This document shows, in pieces, positions 1 to 9,100 of a DNA stretch of 64,000 bases; position 1 is the stretch's first letter; each line of letters starts with the position of its first letter. Position numbers and translations under genes: made by a program. Source of the DNA: Syntrophobacteraceae bacterium (GTDB lineage Bacteria > Desulfobacterota > Syntrophobacteria > Syntrophobacterales > Syntrophobacteraceae); contig JALOPI010000002.1 in assembly GCA_025453975.1 (NCBI GenBank), forward strand, positions 1-64,000, read 5' to 3'. The notes under the pieces were generated by a model. That model was not told where the DNA came from and searched no databases. It saw only the letters and a program-made list of their open reading frames with translations.

Positions 1-96
1 CTCATGATCTCCCACATCGACAAGAAGCGCATGGCCCTTGGAATCATGGGCGAGCGTGAGCGCAAGCTCTTCAGCATGGAAGATCGCCGGGCTTAG
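1..96 (+). CDS. C-terminal tail of a protein cut by the window edge, probably CO dehydrogenase catalytic subunit
   Basis: Only the last 31 codons are in the window, ending at the TAG at 94-96. The tail has an H-I-D-K-K-R-x-A-L-G-I pattern that resembles the C-terminus of Ni-containing CO dehydrogenase catalytic subunits (CooS/AcsA). The position fits, because acsB follows on the same strand after about 120 bases and these two genes are commonly adjacent. The assignment rests on a short stretch plus context, so another pathway protein is possible. Confidence 0.5.
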   Translation, partial: LMISHIDKKRMALGIMGERERKLFSMEDRRA

Positions 97-101
97 GCCC
101 T

Positions 102-131
102 TGAGGAGGGGAGGGGGACGCTCCTCTCCTC
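102..131 (+). other. Intergenic hairpin between the upstream gene and acsB
   Basis: An 11-base G/A-rich arm (103-113) can pair with a C/T-rich arm (121-131) with a single G-U pair and a 7-base loop. No T-run follows, so it is not a typical intrinsic terminator. It may be an mRNA processing or stability element inside the operon. That role is inferred. Confidence 0.4.
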
Positions 132-215
132 CAACGGATCACAATTTCGGCTTGAAGCCGCGTTCCTTGAACAATCGGTTTTCACAACCACTGCTTCTGT
201 AGAAGGAGTACCCTT

Positions 216-2435
216 ATGTCACGTCTAGTTGCATTTGCTGCCATTCAAGGTGCCTACAACATTCTCTCCAAGGCGGAAGGCGCGTTCAAGCGTGCCATGG
301 ACAAGTATGGCGCGAACCAGCCCCTGGCTTTCCCCAACACGGCGTACTATCTGCCGGTTATTTACTCCATCCTGGGCATGAAGGTCGAGAAAGTGGCCGA
401 CGCCGAGCCGGTTCTGGCCCGCTGCAAGGCGCTGCTTCCTCCGCACATCAAGACCAAGGGCAACATCCACGTTCCTTACCTGGGACATCTTCTGGATGCC
501 GGTATGGCCGCCATCCTGGCCGAAGAGATCGTGGAAGCCATTCGTTACGTGGAAGATCCCGATTTCTATCTTCCCGGTGAAGATTGCGATCTGGACAATG
601 GCAAGATGTGGCTGGGTGCTGCGGACGACGTCATCATGAGAAAGCGCGGCGTGGAGTTTGTGGACGGTTCCGCTCCGGGTTTCGCGGCCATCGTCGGTGC
701 CGCCCCCACTCCCGAGATCGCCAAGATGATCGTCGAGGACTATCAGAAGAAGAACCTCTATATCTTCCTCGCAGCCAACCAGGCGGGAACCACCGTGGCC
801 CAGCAGCTGGTGGATGCCGGTGTTCAGATCGGCTGGGGTACCCGTATCGTTCCGTTCGGTCCTGACATCTCGGCCGCCGTTTTTGCTCTGGGCTTCGCCA
901 ACAGGGCGGCCATGGCTTTCGGTGGCGTGCAGCCCGGGGACTACCGGTCCATCCTGAAGTACAACAAGGATCGCGTCTTCGCGTTCGTGAACGCTCTGGG
1001 CGAAGTGAACGCCGAATGGGCCGCCAATGCGGCCGGTGCCGTCAACTGGGGCTTCCCGACCATCTCCGACACGGACATTCCCGAAATCCTCCCGACCGGT
1101 GTCTGCACTTACGAGCACGTGGTCGCCAATGTGACTCACGATCAGATGACCGCGAAATCCATCGAAGTGCGCGGCCTCAAGGTCACCATCACCGAGGTTC
1201 CGGTGCCCGTGTCCTACGGTCCTGCTTTCGAAGGCGAGCGCGTGCGCAAGGACGATGTGTACCTGGAATGCGGTGGCGGCAAGACCCCGTGCTTCGAGCT
1301 GGTGCAGATCGCCGACATGAATGAGGTCGAGGACGGCAAGGTCGAAGTGATCGGGCCGGACCTCAAGGACGTGCAGCCGGGCAGCCGCCTTCCCCTGGGT
1401 GTCATCGTCCAGGTGGCGGGGCGCAAGATGCAGCCCGACTATGAGCCCATCCTGGAGCGCCAGATCCACCACCTGGTGAACTACGCTCAGGGCATCATGC
1501 ACATAGGGCAGCGCGACATCGCCTGGTACCGCATCGGCAAGCCGGCCGTCGAGAAGGGCTTCACCATGGAGCACATCGGCAAGATCCTCCATGCGAAGTA
1601 CCATCAGGATTTCGGCGCCATTTTCGACAAATGCCAGGTCAAGATCTACACCGACGAAGCCAAGGTCAGGGAGCTTCTGCCCGTGGCTCAGGCGGCTTAC
1701 AAGACGCGCGACGCCCGCGTGGAGAACATGACCGACGAATCCGTCGAGACCTACTACTCCTGTACGCTGTGCCAGTCGTTCGCTCCGACCCACGTGTGCG
1801 TCATCAGCCCCGAGCGCACGGGACTCTGCGGCGCTTACAACTGGCTGGATTGCAAGGCTTCATTTGAGATCAATCCCACGGGTCCCAACCAGCCCATCGA
1901 GAAGGGCGAGACGATGGATCCGAAACTGGGGAACTGGCAGGGAGTCAACGACTTTGTGTACAAAGCGTCCCGTCAGTCCATATCGACCTACAATTTTTAC
2001 AGCCTGGTCTTCGATCCCATGACCACCTGCGGCTGCTGCGAGTGTATCGCCGCGGTCCTGCCCACCTGCAACGGCATCATGACCGTCAACCGTGACTATA
2101 CGGGCATGACGCCGAGCGGCATGAAGTTCACGACCCTGGCCGGAACCATCGGTGGTGGGAACGTGACCCCGGGCTTCGTGGGACACAGCAAGTTCAACGT
2201 CACCCAGCGCAAGTACATCGCCGGAGACGGCGGCTTGAAGCGCCTGGTGTGGATGCCCAAGATCCTGAAGGAGGAGCTTCGCGATCGCCTGTTGAAGCGG
2301 GGCGAGGAGATCGGCATCCCGAACTTCATCGACATGATCGCCACCGAGGAAAACGCGGTCACGGAAGATGAAGTGTACGCCTTCATGGAAAAGGTGGGGC
2401 ATCCGGCCCTGACGATGGACAGCATTCTCGGATAG
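216..2435 (+). CDS. acsB: Acetyl-CoA synthase subunit of CODH/ACS
   Basis: This 739-residue protein catalyses the condensation of CO, the methyl group from the corrinoid iron-sulfur protein, and CoA into acetyl-CoA, or the reverse cleavage. The A-cluster ligands are all visible. C516, C519, C528 and C538 would hold the [4Fe-4S] cluster, and the C605-G-C607 motif with C519 would bind the Ni sites; this is the Moorella spacing shifted by 10. The length matches bacterial AcsB. The start follows a strong GAAGGAG ribosome site. The next gene begins 78 bases downstream, so the block looks like one operon. The reaction direction cannot be read from sequence; in sulfate reducers or syntrophs it may run oxidatively. 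Confidence 0.97.
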   Translation: MSRLVAFAAIQGAYNILSKAEGAFKRAMDKYGANQPLAFPNTAYYLPVIYSILGMKVEKVADAEPVLARCKALLPPHIKTKGNIHVPYLGHLLDAGMAAILAEEIVEAIRYVEDPDFYLPGEDCDLDNGKMWLGAADDVIMRKRGVEFVDGSAPGFAAIVGAAPTPEIAKMIVEDYQKKNLYIFLAANQAGTTVAQQLVDAGVQIGWGTRIVPFGPDISAAVFALGFANRAAMAFGGVQPGDYRSILKYNKDRVFAFVNALGEVNAEWAANAAGAVNWGFPTISDTDIPEILPTGVCTYEHVVANVTHDQMTAKSIEVRGLKVTITEVPVPVSYGPAFEGERVRKDDVYLECGGGKTPCFELVQIADMNEVEDGKVEVIGPDLKDVQPGSRLPLGVIVQVAGRKMQPDYEPILERQIHHLVNYAQGIMHIGQRDIAWYRIGKPAVEKGFTMEHIGKILHAKYHQDFGAIFDKCQVKIYTDEAKVRELLPVAQAAYKTRDARVENMTDESVETYYSCTLCQSFAPTHVCVISPERTGLCGAYNWLDCKASFEINPTGPNQPIEKGETMDPKLGNWQGVNDFVYKASRQSISTYNFYSLVFDPMTTCGCCECIAAVLPTCNGIMTVNRDYTGMTPSGMKFTTLAGTIGGGNVTPGFVGHSKFNVTQRKYIAGDGGLKRLVWMPKILKEELRDRLLKRGEEIGIPNFIDMIATEENAVTEDEVYAFMEKVGHPALTMDSILG

Positions 2436-2513
2436 CTTGTGCGCGGGGGAGCGATCCCCCGCGCCTGACAGGTTTGTTGCAGAAGATTCCGTATGCGATG
2501 AGGAGAGAGACAG

Positions 2514-3784
2514 ATGGGTCTTACTGGTATTCAGATCTTTAAGTTGCTTCCCAAGACCAACTGTGGTGAATGTGGCGTTCCCACTTGCTTGCCGCCGAGT
2601 CCGCCCCTCCCATTCGGCCGCTCACCATCGGCACGGGTGAGTACGCATTGAAAATCGGCGGTGAGACCGTACTGTTCCGTCACGAGAAGACTTTCGTCAA
2701 TCCTCCTGGGCTGGCGGCGGTGGTGTCGACGGACGAAGACGATGCCAGTGTGACCGGCAAGATGAATCGCATGAAAGAGGCTCAGTACGATCGCGTGGGC
2801 CTGAAGCTGCGGGCCGAGCTGTTCGCTATCAAGGACGCCAGCGGCGATGCGGGCAAGTTCACGGCTCTGGCCAAGAAGGTCGTCGAGGGCACGGGCGCCT
2901 CCCTCATCCTCATGTCGGACAGCGTGGACGTTTTGAAGGCCGCCGTGGCGGACCTGAAGGACAAGAAGCCTTTGATCTATGCGGCGACGGCAGCCAACGC
3001 CGACGCCCTGGGTGAGCTGGCCAAGGAAGCCGACTGCCCGCTGGCCGTCAAGGGTGATGGCAGCCTGGACAGCGTCATTGCGCTGACCGAGAAGCTGACG
3101 GGCATGGGACTCAAGGACCTCGTCATCGACACGGGCACGCGTGATCTCAAGAAGGCATTCGAGGAGCAGATCCAGATTCGCCGCTCGGCCCTCAAGGACC
3201 GGTTCCGCCCCCTGGGGTTCCCCACGATCATTTTCGCCAATGAAATGGCTTCCGGCCTTATGGAAGAGAGTTTGGTGGCGGCGACCTTCGTGGCCAAGTA
3301 CGGCGGGGTTCTCGTCCTGAGCGATTTCCAGGCCGACAGCCTTTTTCCGCTGTTCCTGGACAGGCTCAACATCTACACGGATCCTCAGCGGCCCATGACG
3401 GCCGAGCAGGGGATTTACCCCTTGAACAACCCCGACGAGAATTCACCGGTTCTGGTCACCTGCAACTTCTCCCTGACCTTCTTCATCGTGTCGGGAGAGA
3501 TCGAATCGAGCCGTGTGCCGACGTGGCTGTGTGTTCAGGACACCGAGGGTCTTTCCGTCATGACGGCGTGGGCCGCCGGCAAGTTCTCCGGTGAAAGCGT
3601 CGGGTCTTTCATCAACAAATGCGGAATCAAGGATAAGGTCAAGCACAAGAGCCTGGTGATCCCCGGCTACGCGGCTGGAATCAGCGGCGAGCTGGAAGAG
3701 GAGCTGGGCGGCTGGAGCATCCAGGTTGGCCCGCGCGAAGCCAGCCAGATTCCTAAATTCCTCAAGGCCTGGAAGGCTGCTTAA
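2514..3784 (+). pseudogene. acsC: Corrinoid iron-sulfur protein large subunit, broken by an internal deletion and frameshift
   Basis: The real start is ATG 2514, preceded by GAGGAGAG. The first 26 codons match AcsC, including C17, C20 and C25 of its [4Fe-4S] site. At about 2589 homology stops, and this frame ends at TGA 2649. Homology resumes in another frame (codons from 2591) at A-A-E-S-A-P-P-I and continues intact to 3784, with the TIM-barrel and corrinoid-binding C-terminal parts present. Roughly 28-30 codons are missing, with a length of 1 modulo 3. The missing part normally carries the fourth cluster Cys. It is either a true lesion in a key pathway gene or an assembly/sequencing error. 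The partner subunit AcsD is not in this window. Confidence 0.85.
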
Positions 3785-3825
3785 GCCGGATCCGGGGAAA
3801 CAGATACCTGCCGTTTGAAGTCTGA

Positions 3826-3858
3826 CCGGCGCAGCGCCTAGCCTGCTGCGCCGGTTTC
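3826..3858 (+). terminator. Hairpin after acsC
   Basis: A perfect 10-bp GC-rich stem (3826-3835 with 3845-3854) has a 9-base loop and is followed by TTT only. It resembles a weak intrinsic terminator or a processing hairpin between acsC and acsE. Confidence 0.5.
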
Positions 3859-3976
3859 GCCTGCGCCGTTGGTTTGATCCCGAGTCAGGAAATGCCGAGC
3901 TTGCTCCACCATGGGTCGTCCTCGGGGGGGAACGAAGGGCCGTATTGTGGAAAACAGGGGTTAAGGAGGAGTTCGA

Positions 3977-4861
3977 ATGAAGTGTATCGGTGAAAACCTC
4001 AATATCATGAGCGTCAAGTATGGCAAGGCACTGAAGGAAAGAGATGCCAAGCCGTTGCAGGAACTGGCGATTCAGCAGGCGGAAGCCGGCATGGACTGGA
4101 TCGACCTGAACATCGGTCCCGCGGGCAAGATGGGCGAGGAGCTCATGACCTGGCTCGTTCCCGTCGTGCATGAAGTCGTGGACACGCCTCTTGCGCTGGA
4201 CACGTCAAATATCAAAGCCATTGAGGCCGGTCTCAAGGCGCACACCAAGTGCAGGCCGCTGATCAACTCCATCATGGTTCGCCCTGAGCGCATGGCGGCG
4301 CTTCTGCCTTTGGCCAAGAAGTATGATGCCGATTTTGTGGCATTGCTCTGGGGCCCGGAGGGCATGCCGAGGGATGAGAACGAGCGCGGCGCCCTGTGCT
4401 CGGAGATCGTCTTCAAGGCCACGGAAGAATTCGGGATCGCACCCGAGCGAATCTATGTGGATCCCATTCAGACGCCGGTCAATGTCCAGCAGATCCAGAT
4501 CATGAGCTGCCTGGAGTTCATGAAGATGTTCCAGGATATCGCTCCTGGCTGCCAGAGCACCATCGGTCTCTCCAACGTGTCCAACGGCCCGCCCGAGGAT
4601 CTTCGGCCCATCCTGAACCAGGTCATGGCGATCATTTTGAAGCGCTACGGCTTGGCGTCGGCTATCGTGGACTGTTTTGACTTCAGGCTCCATGAGATCA
4701 TGCGTGGAAAGCACCCCGACATCGAAGCCCTGGTTCACAAAGTCGAGGACGGCGTGGCCATCGACATGGGCAAGCTGTCCAAGGAAGAATCCGACTACGT
4801 CAAGACGACCAAGGTTATCCTGGGTCACAATCTGTACTCGGACTCCTGGCTGGAGATTTAA
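3977..4861 (+). CDS. acsE: Methyltetrahydrofolate:corrinoid/iron-sulfur protein methyltransferase
   Basis: This 294-residue protein moves the methyl group between methyl-tetrahydrofolate and the corrinoid iron-sulfur protein, linking the methyl and carbonyl branches of the Wood-Ljungdahl pathway. The pterin-binding TIM-barrel signature D-W-I-D-L-N-I-G-P-A lies near residue 35, and further barrel strands (LDTSN, INSI) follow as in pterin-dependent methyltransferases. It is slightly longer than the Moorella enzyme. The start has an AGGAGG site. It lies 192 bases after acsC with a hairpin between, so it may have separate expression. No acsD or metF follows; the next gene is ppdK. Confidence 0.95.
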   Translation: MKCIGENLNIMSVKYGKALKERDAKPLQELAIQQAEAGMDWIDLNIGPAGKMGEELMTWLVPVVHEVVDTPLALDTSNIKAIEAGLKAHTKCRPLINSIMVRPERMAALLPLAKKYDADFVALLWGPEGMPRDENERGALCSEIVFKATEEFGIAPERIYVDPIQTPVNVQQIQIMSCLEFMKMFQDIAPGCQSTIGLSNVSNGPPEDLRPILNQVMAIILKRYGLASAIVDCFDFRLHEIMRGKHPDIEALVHKVEDGVAIDMGKLSKEESDYVKTTKVILGHNLYSDSWLEI

Positions 4862-5046
4862 GAAGTCAGCTGCGCAAGGGTCATGGCCCATGCGCTGAGT
4901 CCAAGGGAATGGGTGGCGTGAGTGCCCGGTGTCCCCATGGGATGCCGTCGTGCTCGCGCCATTTGCACTTGGACCCCCGGCGACGCGTTTCGCGGTTGTT
5001 GGGCGAAGATCCCGCCGCTTCCCACGATGGAGGTCATCTTGACGGC

Positions 5047-5075
5047 TTGCTTGACCAATGGAGTTCTTATAGAAT
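5047..5075 (+). promoter_or_regulatory. Candidate sigma-70 promoter for ppdK
   Basis: TTGCTT (5047-5052) and TAGAAT (5070-5075) are separated by 17 bases, about 77 bases ahead of the ppdK start. The match is moderate. I see no other clear element in the 4862-5151 gap. Confidence 0.4.
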
Positions 5076-5151
5076 GACGGAATCGTTTTGTCCTGGCATG
5101 GAAGGACATTGACCGTTCCATCATCAATCTCAAGAGGGGGAGAGACGAGCC

Positions 5152-7902
5152 ATGGCGACCAAGTACGTGTATTTCTTCGGCGAGGGCAAGGCGGATGGCA
5201 GGGCGGAGCTTAAAAATCTACTGGGCGGCAAGGGAGCCAATATCGCGGAGATGACGAACCTCGGTATCCCGGTGCCTCCTGGCTTCACCATCACCACCGA
5301 GGTGTGCACGTATTATTATGAGAAGAACTGCTCGTATCCCGCCGAGCTGAAGGCCCAGGTGGACGAGGCCATGGCACGGCTCGAGCAAATCATGGGGCGG
5401 AGATTCGGTGACAAGGAAACCCCCCTTCTGGTTTCAGTGCGGTCTGGAGCCGCCAGCAGCATGCCGGGGATGATGGATACGGTTTTGAACCTGGGCCTCA
5501 ACGATGAAACGGTGGAGGCCGTCGCGCGGCAGACCGGGGACGAACGGTTCGCGTACGACTGCTACCGCCGTTTCGTGGCCATGTATGGCGACGTGGTGCT
5601 GGGGCTCAAGCCCGAGTCCAAGGACGACGTGGATCCTTTCGATGCGATCCTCGAGGAGATGCGCAAGCACAGGGGAGTGGAGTTCGACAACCAGCTTCCG
5701 GCCTCGGACCTTAAGGATCTGGTGGAGCGTTACAAGCTCCTGATCCGCGGACGGAAGGGAGTGGTCTTCCCGCAGGATCCCCATGAGCAGCTGTGGGGGG
5801 CCATCAGCGCCGTCTTCGGATCGTGGAACAATCCTCGGGCGGTGGCGTACCGCGAGCTGAACAACATCCCCGCGGACATGGGGACCGCCGTGAATGTTCA
5901 GACCATGGTCTTCGGCAACATGGGCAACGACTGCGGGACTGGCGTGGCCTTCACGCGCAACCCAGCCACGGGTGAAAACGTGTTCTATGGGGAGTATCTC
6001 ATCAATGCCCAGGGCGAGGATGTGGTGGCAGGGACGCGAACTCCACAGCCCATCAACCAGATCCAGAAGACCGATGACACGGTGGTGTCCCTGGAAGAGT
6101 CCATGCCGGAGATCTACGAACAGCTGGACAAGATCCGGTTGACGCTCGACAGGCATTACCGGGACATGCAGGACATCGAGTTCACCATCGAGCGCGGGAA
6201 GCTCTGGATGCTTCAGACACGCGCTGGCAAGCGGACGGGGTTCGCTTCGTTCAAGATCGCCGTCGACATGGTGCGTCAGGGCATCCTCACCAAGGAGGAG
6301 GCGCTCATGCGGGTTCAGCCCGAGCAGCTCAATCAGCTGCTGCGTCCCACGTTCGATCCCAAGGCCAAGGAAGACGCTGAAAAGAACAGAACCTTCTTGG
6401 CCAAGGGTCTGAATGCAGGTCCCGGAGCGGCCACGGGCCGAGCTGTCTTCAATGCTCCCGATGCCGAGGAATGGGCCAAGCGGGGAGACCGGGTCATTCT
6501 GGTTCGCATTGAAACCTCCCCCGAGGACATCCGGGGTATGCATGCCTCCCAGGGCATCCTCACGGCCCGGGGCGGCATGACGTCCCATGCCGCGCTGGTG
6601 GGCCGGCAGATGGGCAAGGTCTGCGTGGTGGGGTGCAACGCCCTCGAGATCGACTATCCCAAGCGGCAGATGCTGGTAGGGGACCGCGTCATTCGCGAGG
6701 GGGACTGGCTGTCCCTGGACGGGACGACGGGCGAGGTTTTCATGGGGCAGATTCCCACGCGCCCCTCGGAGATCCTGCGGGTGCTCATCGAAAAGAGCCT
6801 GCCCCCCGACCAGTCCGAGGTGTACCAGGATTACGTTTCGCTTCTGAGCTGGGCTGACGAGTTCCGCCGCCTGGGGGTGTGGACCAATGCCGATCAGCCC
6901 AACCAGGCCGAAGAGGCCCTGGCCTTCGGGGCCGAAGGCATTGGACTGACACGGACGGAGCACATGTTCTTCGAAGGCAACCGTATCAATGCGGTGCGGG
7001 AGATGATCCTCTCCGACAAACGGGAAGGCCGGGAGAAGGCGCTGGCCAAGCTGTTGCCGATGCAGCGCGAGGATTTCAAGGGGCTTTTCAGGGTCATGCA
7101 GCAGAGGCCCGTGACCATTCGCACCCTGGATCCACCTCTCCATGAGTTTCTGCCCCAGGACGAAAAGGACATCAAGAAACTGGCCGAGGAGATGGGGGTT
7201 TCCTACGAGCGGGTCGCTTCGAAGATCGAGAGCCTGCACGAGCTCAATCCCATGCTGGGTCACCGTGGCTGCCGCCTCGGGATTGTGTTTCCGGAAATCA
7301 CGGCCATGCAGGCGAGAGCCATCCTGGAGGCGGCCTGCGAGGTCAAGAAGGAAGGTCTCAGCGTTCATCCCGAGGTCATGATTCCCCTGGTGGGACACGT
7401 GGGCGAGCTCAAGAACCAGAAGCAAGTGGTGGACACCATCGCCAAGGAGGTCATGAAGGATTACGGCGTGACGGTGGAATACCGCGTGGGAACCATGATT
7501 GAGGTGCCGCGGGGTGCCCTCACCGCCGATCGCATCGCCGAGGTGGCGGAGTTCTTCTCCTTCGGAACGAACGACTTGACCCAGACTGTCTACGGCATCA
7601 GCCGCGACGATGCCGGTAAGTTCCTCTTCGATTATATCGATGCCAAGATCTGGGAGCATGACCCCTTCGAACGCCTCGATCAGCTGGGGGTGGGGTCGCT
7701 GATGGAGATCGCGGTTCAGAAGGGTCGGGGTGCGCGCCCGGATCTGAAGATCGGCATCTGTGGAGAGCATGGAGGCGAGCCCACCTCGGTGGAATTCTGT
7801 CACCGGCTTGGGCTGGACTATGTGAGCTGCTCGCCGTACCGGGTGCCCGTGGCGAGGCTTGCCGCTGCTCAGGCTGCCATTCGGGAGAAAAAATCCCGAT
7901 AA
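5152..7902 (+). CDS. ppdK: Pyruvate, phosphate dikinase
   Basis: This 916-residue cytosolic enzyme interconverts pyruvate + ATP + Pi and PEP + AMP + PPi. The N-terminal ATP-grasp region starts with the typical V-Y-x-F-G-E-G-K-A and L-L-G-G-K-G-A-N motifs. The swivelling phosphohistidine domain has G-G-M-T-S-H with catalytic His479. The C-terminal PEP/pyruvate barrel ends with [10 protein letters not shown] (Cys870). The length fits the bacterial family. The start follows GGGGGAGA. A strong hairpin terminator follows the gene. Next to the acetyl-CoA genes it would serve gluconeogenesis from pyruvate or, in reverse, energy conservation with PPi. Confidence 0.97.
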   Translation: MATKYVYFFGEGKADGRAELKNLLGGKGANIAEMTNLGIPVPPGFTITTEVCTYYYEKNCSYPAELKAQVDEAMARLEQIMGRRFGDKETPLLVSVRSGAASSMPGMMDTVLNLGLNDETVEAVARQTGDERFAYDCYRRFVAMYGDVVLGLKPESKDDVDPFDAILEEMRKHRGVEFDNQLPASDLKDLVERYKLLIRGRKGVVFPQDPHEQLWGAISAVFGSWNNPRAVAYRELNNIPADMGTAVNVQTMVFGNMGNDCGTGVAFTRNPATGENVFYGEYLINAQGEDVVAGTRTPQPINQIQKTDDTVVSLEESMPEIYEQLDKIRLTLDRHYRDMQDIEFTIERGKLWMLQTRAGKRTGFASFKIAVDMVRQGILTKEEALMRVQPEQLNQLLRPTFDPKAKEDAEKNRTFLAKGLNAGPGAATGRAVFNAPDAEEWAKRGDRVILVRIETSPEDIRGMHASQGILTARGGMTSHAALVGRQMGKVCVVGCNALEIDYPKRQMLVGDRVIREGDWLSLDGTTGEVFMGQIPTRPSEILRVLIEKSLPPDQSEVYQDYVSLLSWADEFRRLGVWTNADQPNQAEEALAFGAEGIGLTRTEHMFFEGNRINAVREMILSDKREGREKALAKLLPMQREDFKGLFRVMQQRPVTIRTLDPPLHEFLPQDEKDIKKLAEEMGVSYERVASKIESLHELNPMLGHRGCRLGIVFPEITAMQARAILEAACEVKKEGLSVHPEVMIPLVGHVGELKNQKQVVDTIAKEVMKDYGVTVEYRVGTMIEVPRGALTADRIAEVAEFFSFGTNDLTQTVYGISRDDAGKFLFDYIDAKIWEHDPFERLDQLGVGSLMEIAVQKGRGARPDLKIGICGEHGGEPTSVEFCHRLGLDYVSCSPYRVPVARLAAAQAAIREKKSR

Positions 7903-7985
7903 TCGAGGAATCCGCGATCGCCGCCGCGGCCAGGTTACGGTTGAAGGGTGAAGATGTGGGGCGGTCCTGCGGGGCGGCCCCAAGA

Positions 7986-8019
7986 CCCCTGGCTCGACCT
8001 CCACGGGCCAGGGGCTTTT
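7986..8019 (+). terminator. Intrinsic terminator after ppdK
   Basis: A perfect 8-bp stem CCCCTGGC/GCCAGGGG (7986-7993 with 8007-8014) with a 13-base loop is followed by CTTTTC. It ends the ppdK transcript ahead of the lyase gene. Confidence 0.7.
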
Positions 8020-8070
8020 CAGTGTCAGGGGAGGGCAATTCAGCCCGTGCAAAGGGGGAATCGAGGATCC

Positions 8071-9009
8071 ATGGATCGCCCCATGAGGCTCCGCCGATCC
8101 GTCCTGTCGGTGCCGGCCAACCGTGAGCGGATGCTCGACAGGGCATTCAGGCTTCCCGCGGACGTGGTCATGCTGGACCTGGAGGACAGTGTTCCCTGGG
8201 GGGAGAAGGAAAAGGCGCGGGCTTCGGTGGTCGAGGCCCTCCGGGATCGAGACTGGGGGGTGCGGGTGCGGGCGTGCCGCATCAATGGGATGGAGACTCC
8301 TTTCGCCTACCGGGACATCATCGATGTGGTGGAAGCCGCGGGCCAATGGCTGGACGTCATCGTGGTGCCCAAGGTGAGCGAAGGGGCCGAAATCAGGGCC
8401 ATCGACTACCTTCTGACGCAGATCGAGGCGAGTCAGGGCATTGGCAAGCGCATTGGCCTGGAGGCGAGCATCGAAAGCGCCCAGGGCATGATGCGGGCCC
8501 CGGAGATTGCCGTCAGCTCGCCCCGCCTCGAGGCGCTGGTCTTCGGCATAGCGGATTATTCGGCATCCATGGGCATGAGGGGGCGGGGTGTGAGCGGCCA
8601 CGGTGAGGCGGATCATGACCCCGGCGTCAGCCGGTTCCATTTTCCCCTCAGCCGCATGGCTTTGGCCGCCAAGGCCGCGGGGCTGGCGGCCATCGACGCC
8701 CCGTATGGTGACTACCGGAGTCCGTCGGGTCTCGAGCGGTCCTGTGCTCTCACCGCCGACCTGGGTTACGATGGGAAGTGGGCCATTCACCCGGATCAGC
8801 TCGAGATCATCAATTCAGTGTATGCACCCCGGCTGGAGGATGTGGAGCGATGCCGGGTCGTGCTTCGAGCTTATGAGGAGGCCAGCAGCGCAGGTTCTGG
8901 CTCGCTGTCCCTTGACGGAAAGATGATCGACGCGGCTTCGGTGCGCATCGCCCGGGTCGTGGTCGCCCAGTGGGAAATGATCCAGCGGAGGCAGGAATCG
9001 ACGGGGTGA
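8071..9009 (+). CDS. HpcH/HpaI aldolase-family CoA ester lyase, malyl-CoA-lyase-like
   Basis: I chose ATG 8071, which has purine-rich GGGGGAATCGAGGA upstream; the open frame extends further 5' into the terminator region and that part is not family-like. The 312-residue product has the CitE/malyl-CoA lyase features: R-S-V-L-S-V-P-A near the start, the metal-binding V-M-L-D-L-E-D-S-V segment, the E-A-S-I-E-S-A-Q-G strand, F-G-I-A-D-Y-S-A-S-M-G, and the C-terminal K-W-A-I-H-P-Q-type loop (here K-W-A-I-H-P-D-Q). Such enzymes cleave or form (methyl)malyl-CoA or citramalyl-CoA, or hydrolyse malyl-CoA. The exact substrate cannot be read. It stands between ppdK and a histidine kinase. Confidence 0.85.
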   Translation: MDRPMRLRRSVLSVPANRERMLDRAFRLPADVVMLDLEDSVPWGEKEKARASVVEALRDRDWGVRVRACRINGMETPFAYRDIIDVVEAAGQWLDVIVVPKVSEGAEIRAIDYLLTQIEASQGIGKRIGLEASIESAQGMMRAPEIAVSSPRLEALVFGIADYSASMGMRGRGVSGHGEADHDPGVSRFHFPLSRMALAAKAAGLAAIDAPYGDYRSPSGLERSCALTADLGYDGKWAIHPDQLEIINSVYAPRLEDVERCRVVLRAYEEASSAGSGSLSLDGKMIDAASVRIARVVVAQWEMIQRRQESTG

Positions 9010-9100
9010 TTCGCGACGCCGGGCCAATGAAGACCATCCTTCACGAAAATGAATGCGGCCCGCCGACGGAACGGGAAGGTTAACGATGATAGGATGATTC

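Noticed and set aside
2580-2610. Programmed frameshift in acsC
   Set aside because: Even with a shift the segment with the fourth Cys is missing, and there is no slippery heptamer.
2437-2640. Small open frame across the start of acsC
   Set aside because: It is another frame of the acsC N-terminus and has no family match; the acsC reading with C-G-E-C fits far better.
5434-8790. Very long antisense open frame opposite ppdK
   Set aside because: It is a GC-bias shadow of ppdK and the lyase gene with no domain match.
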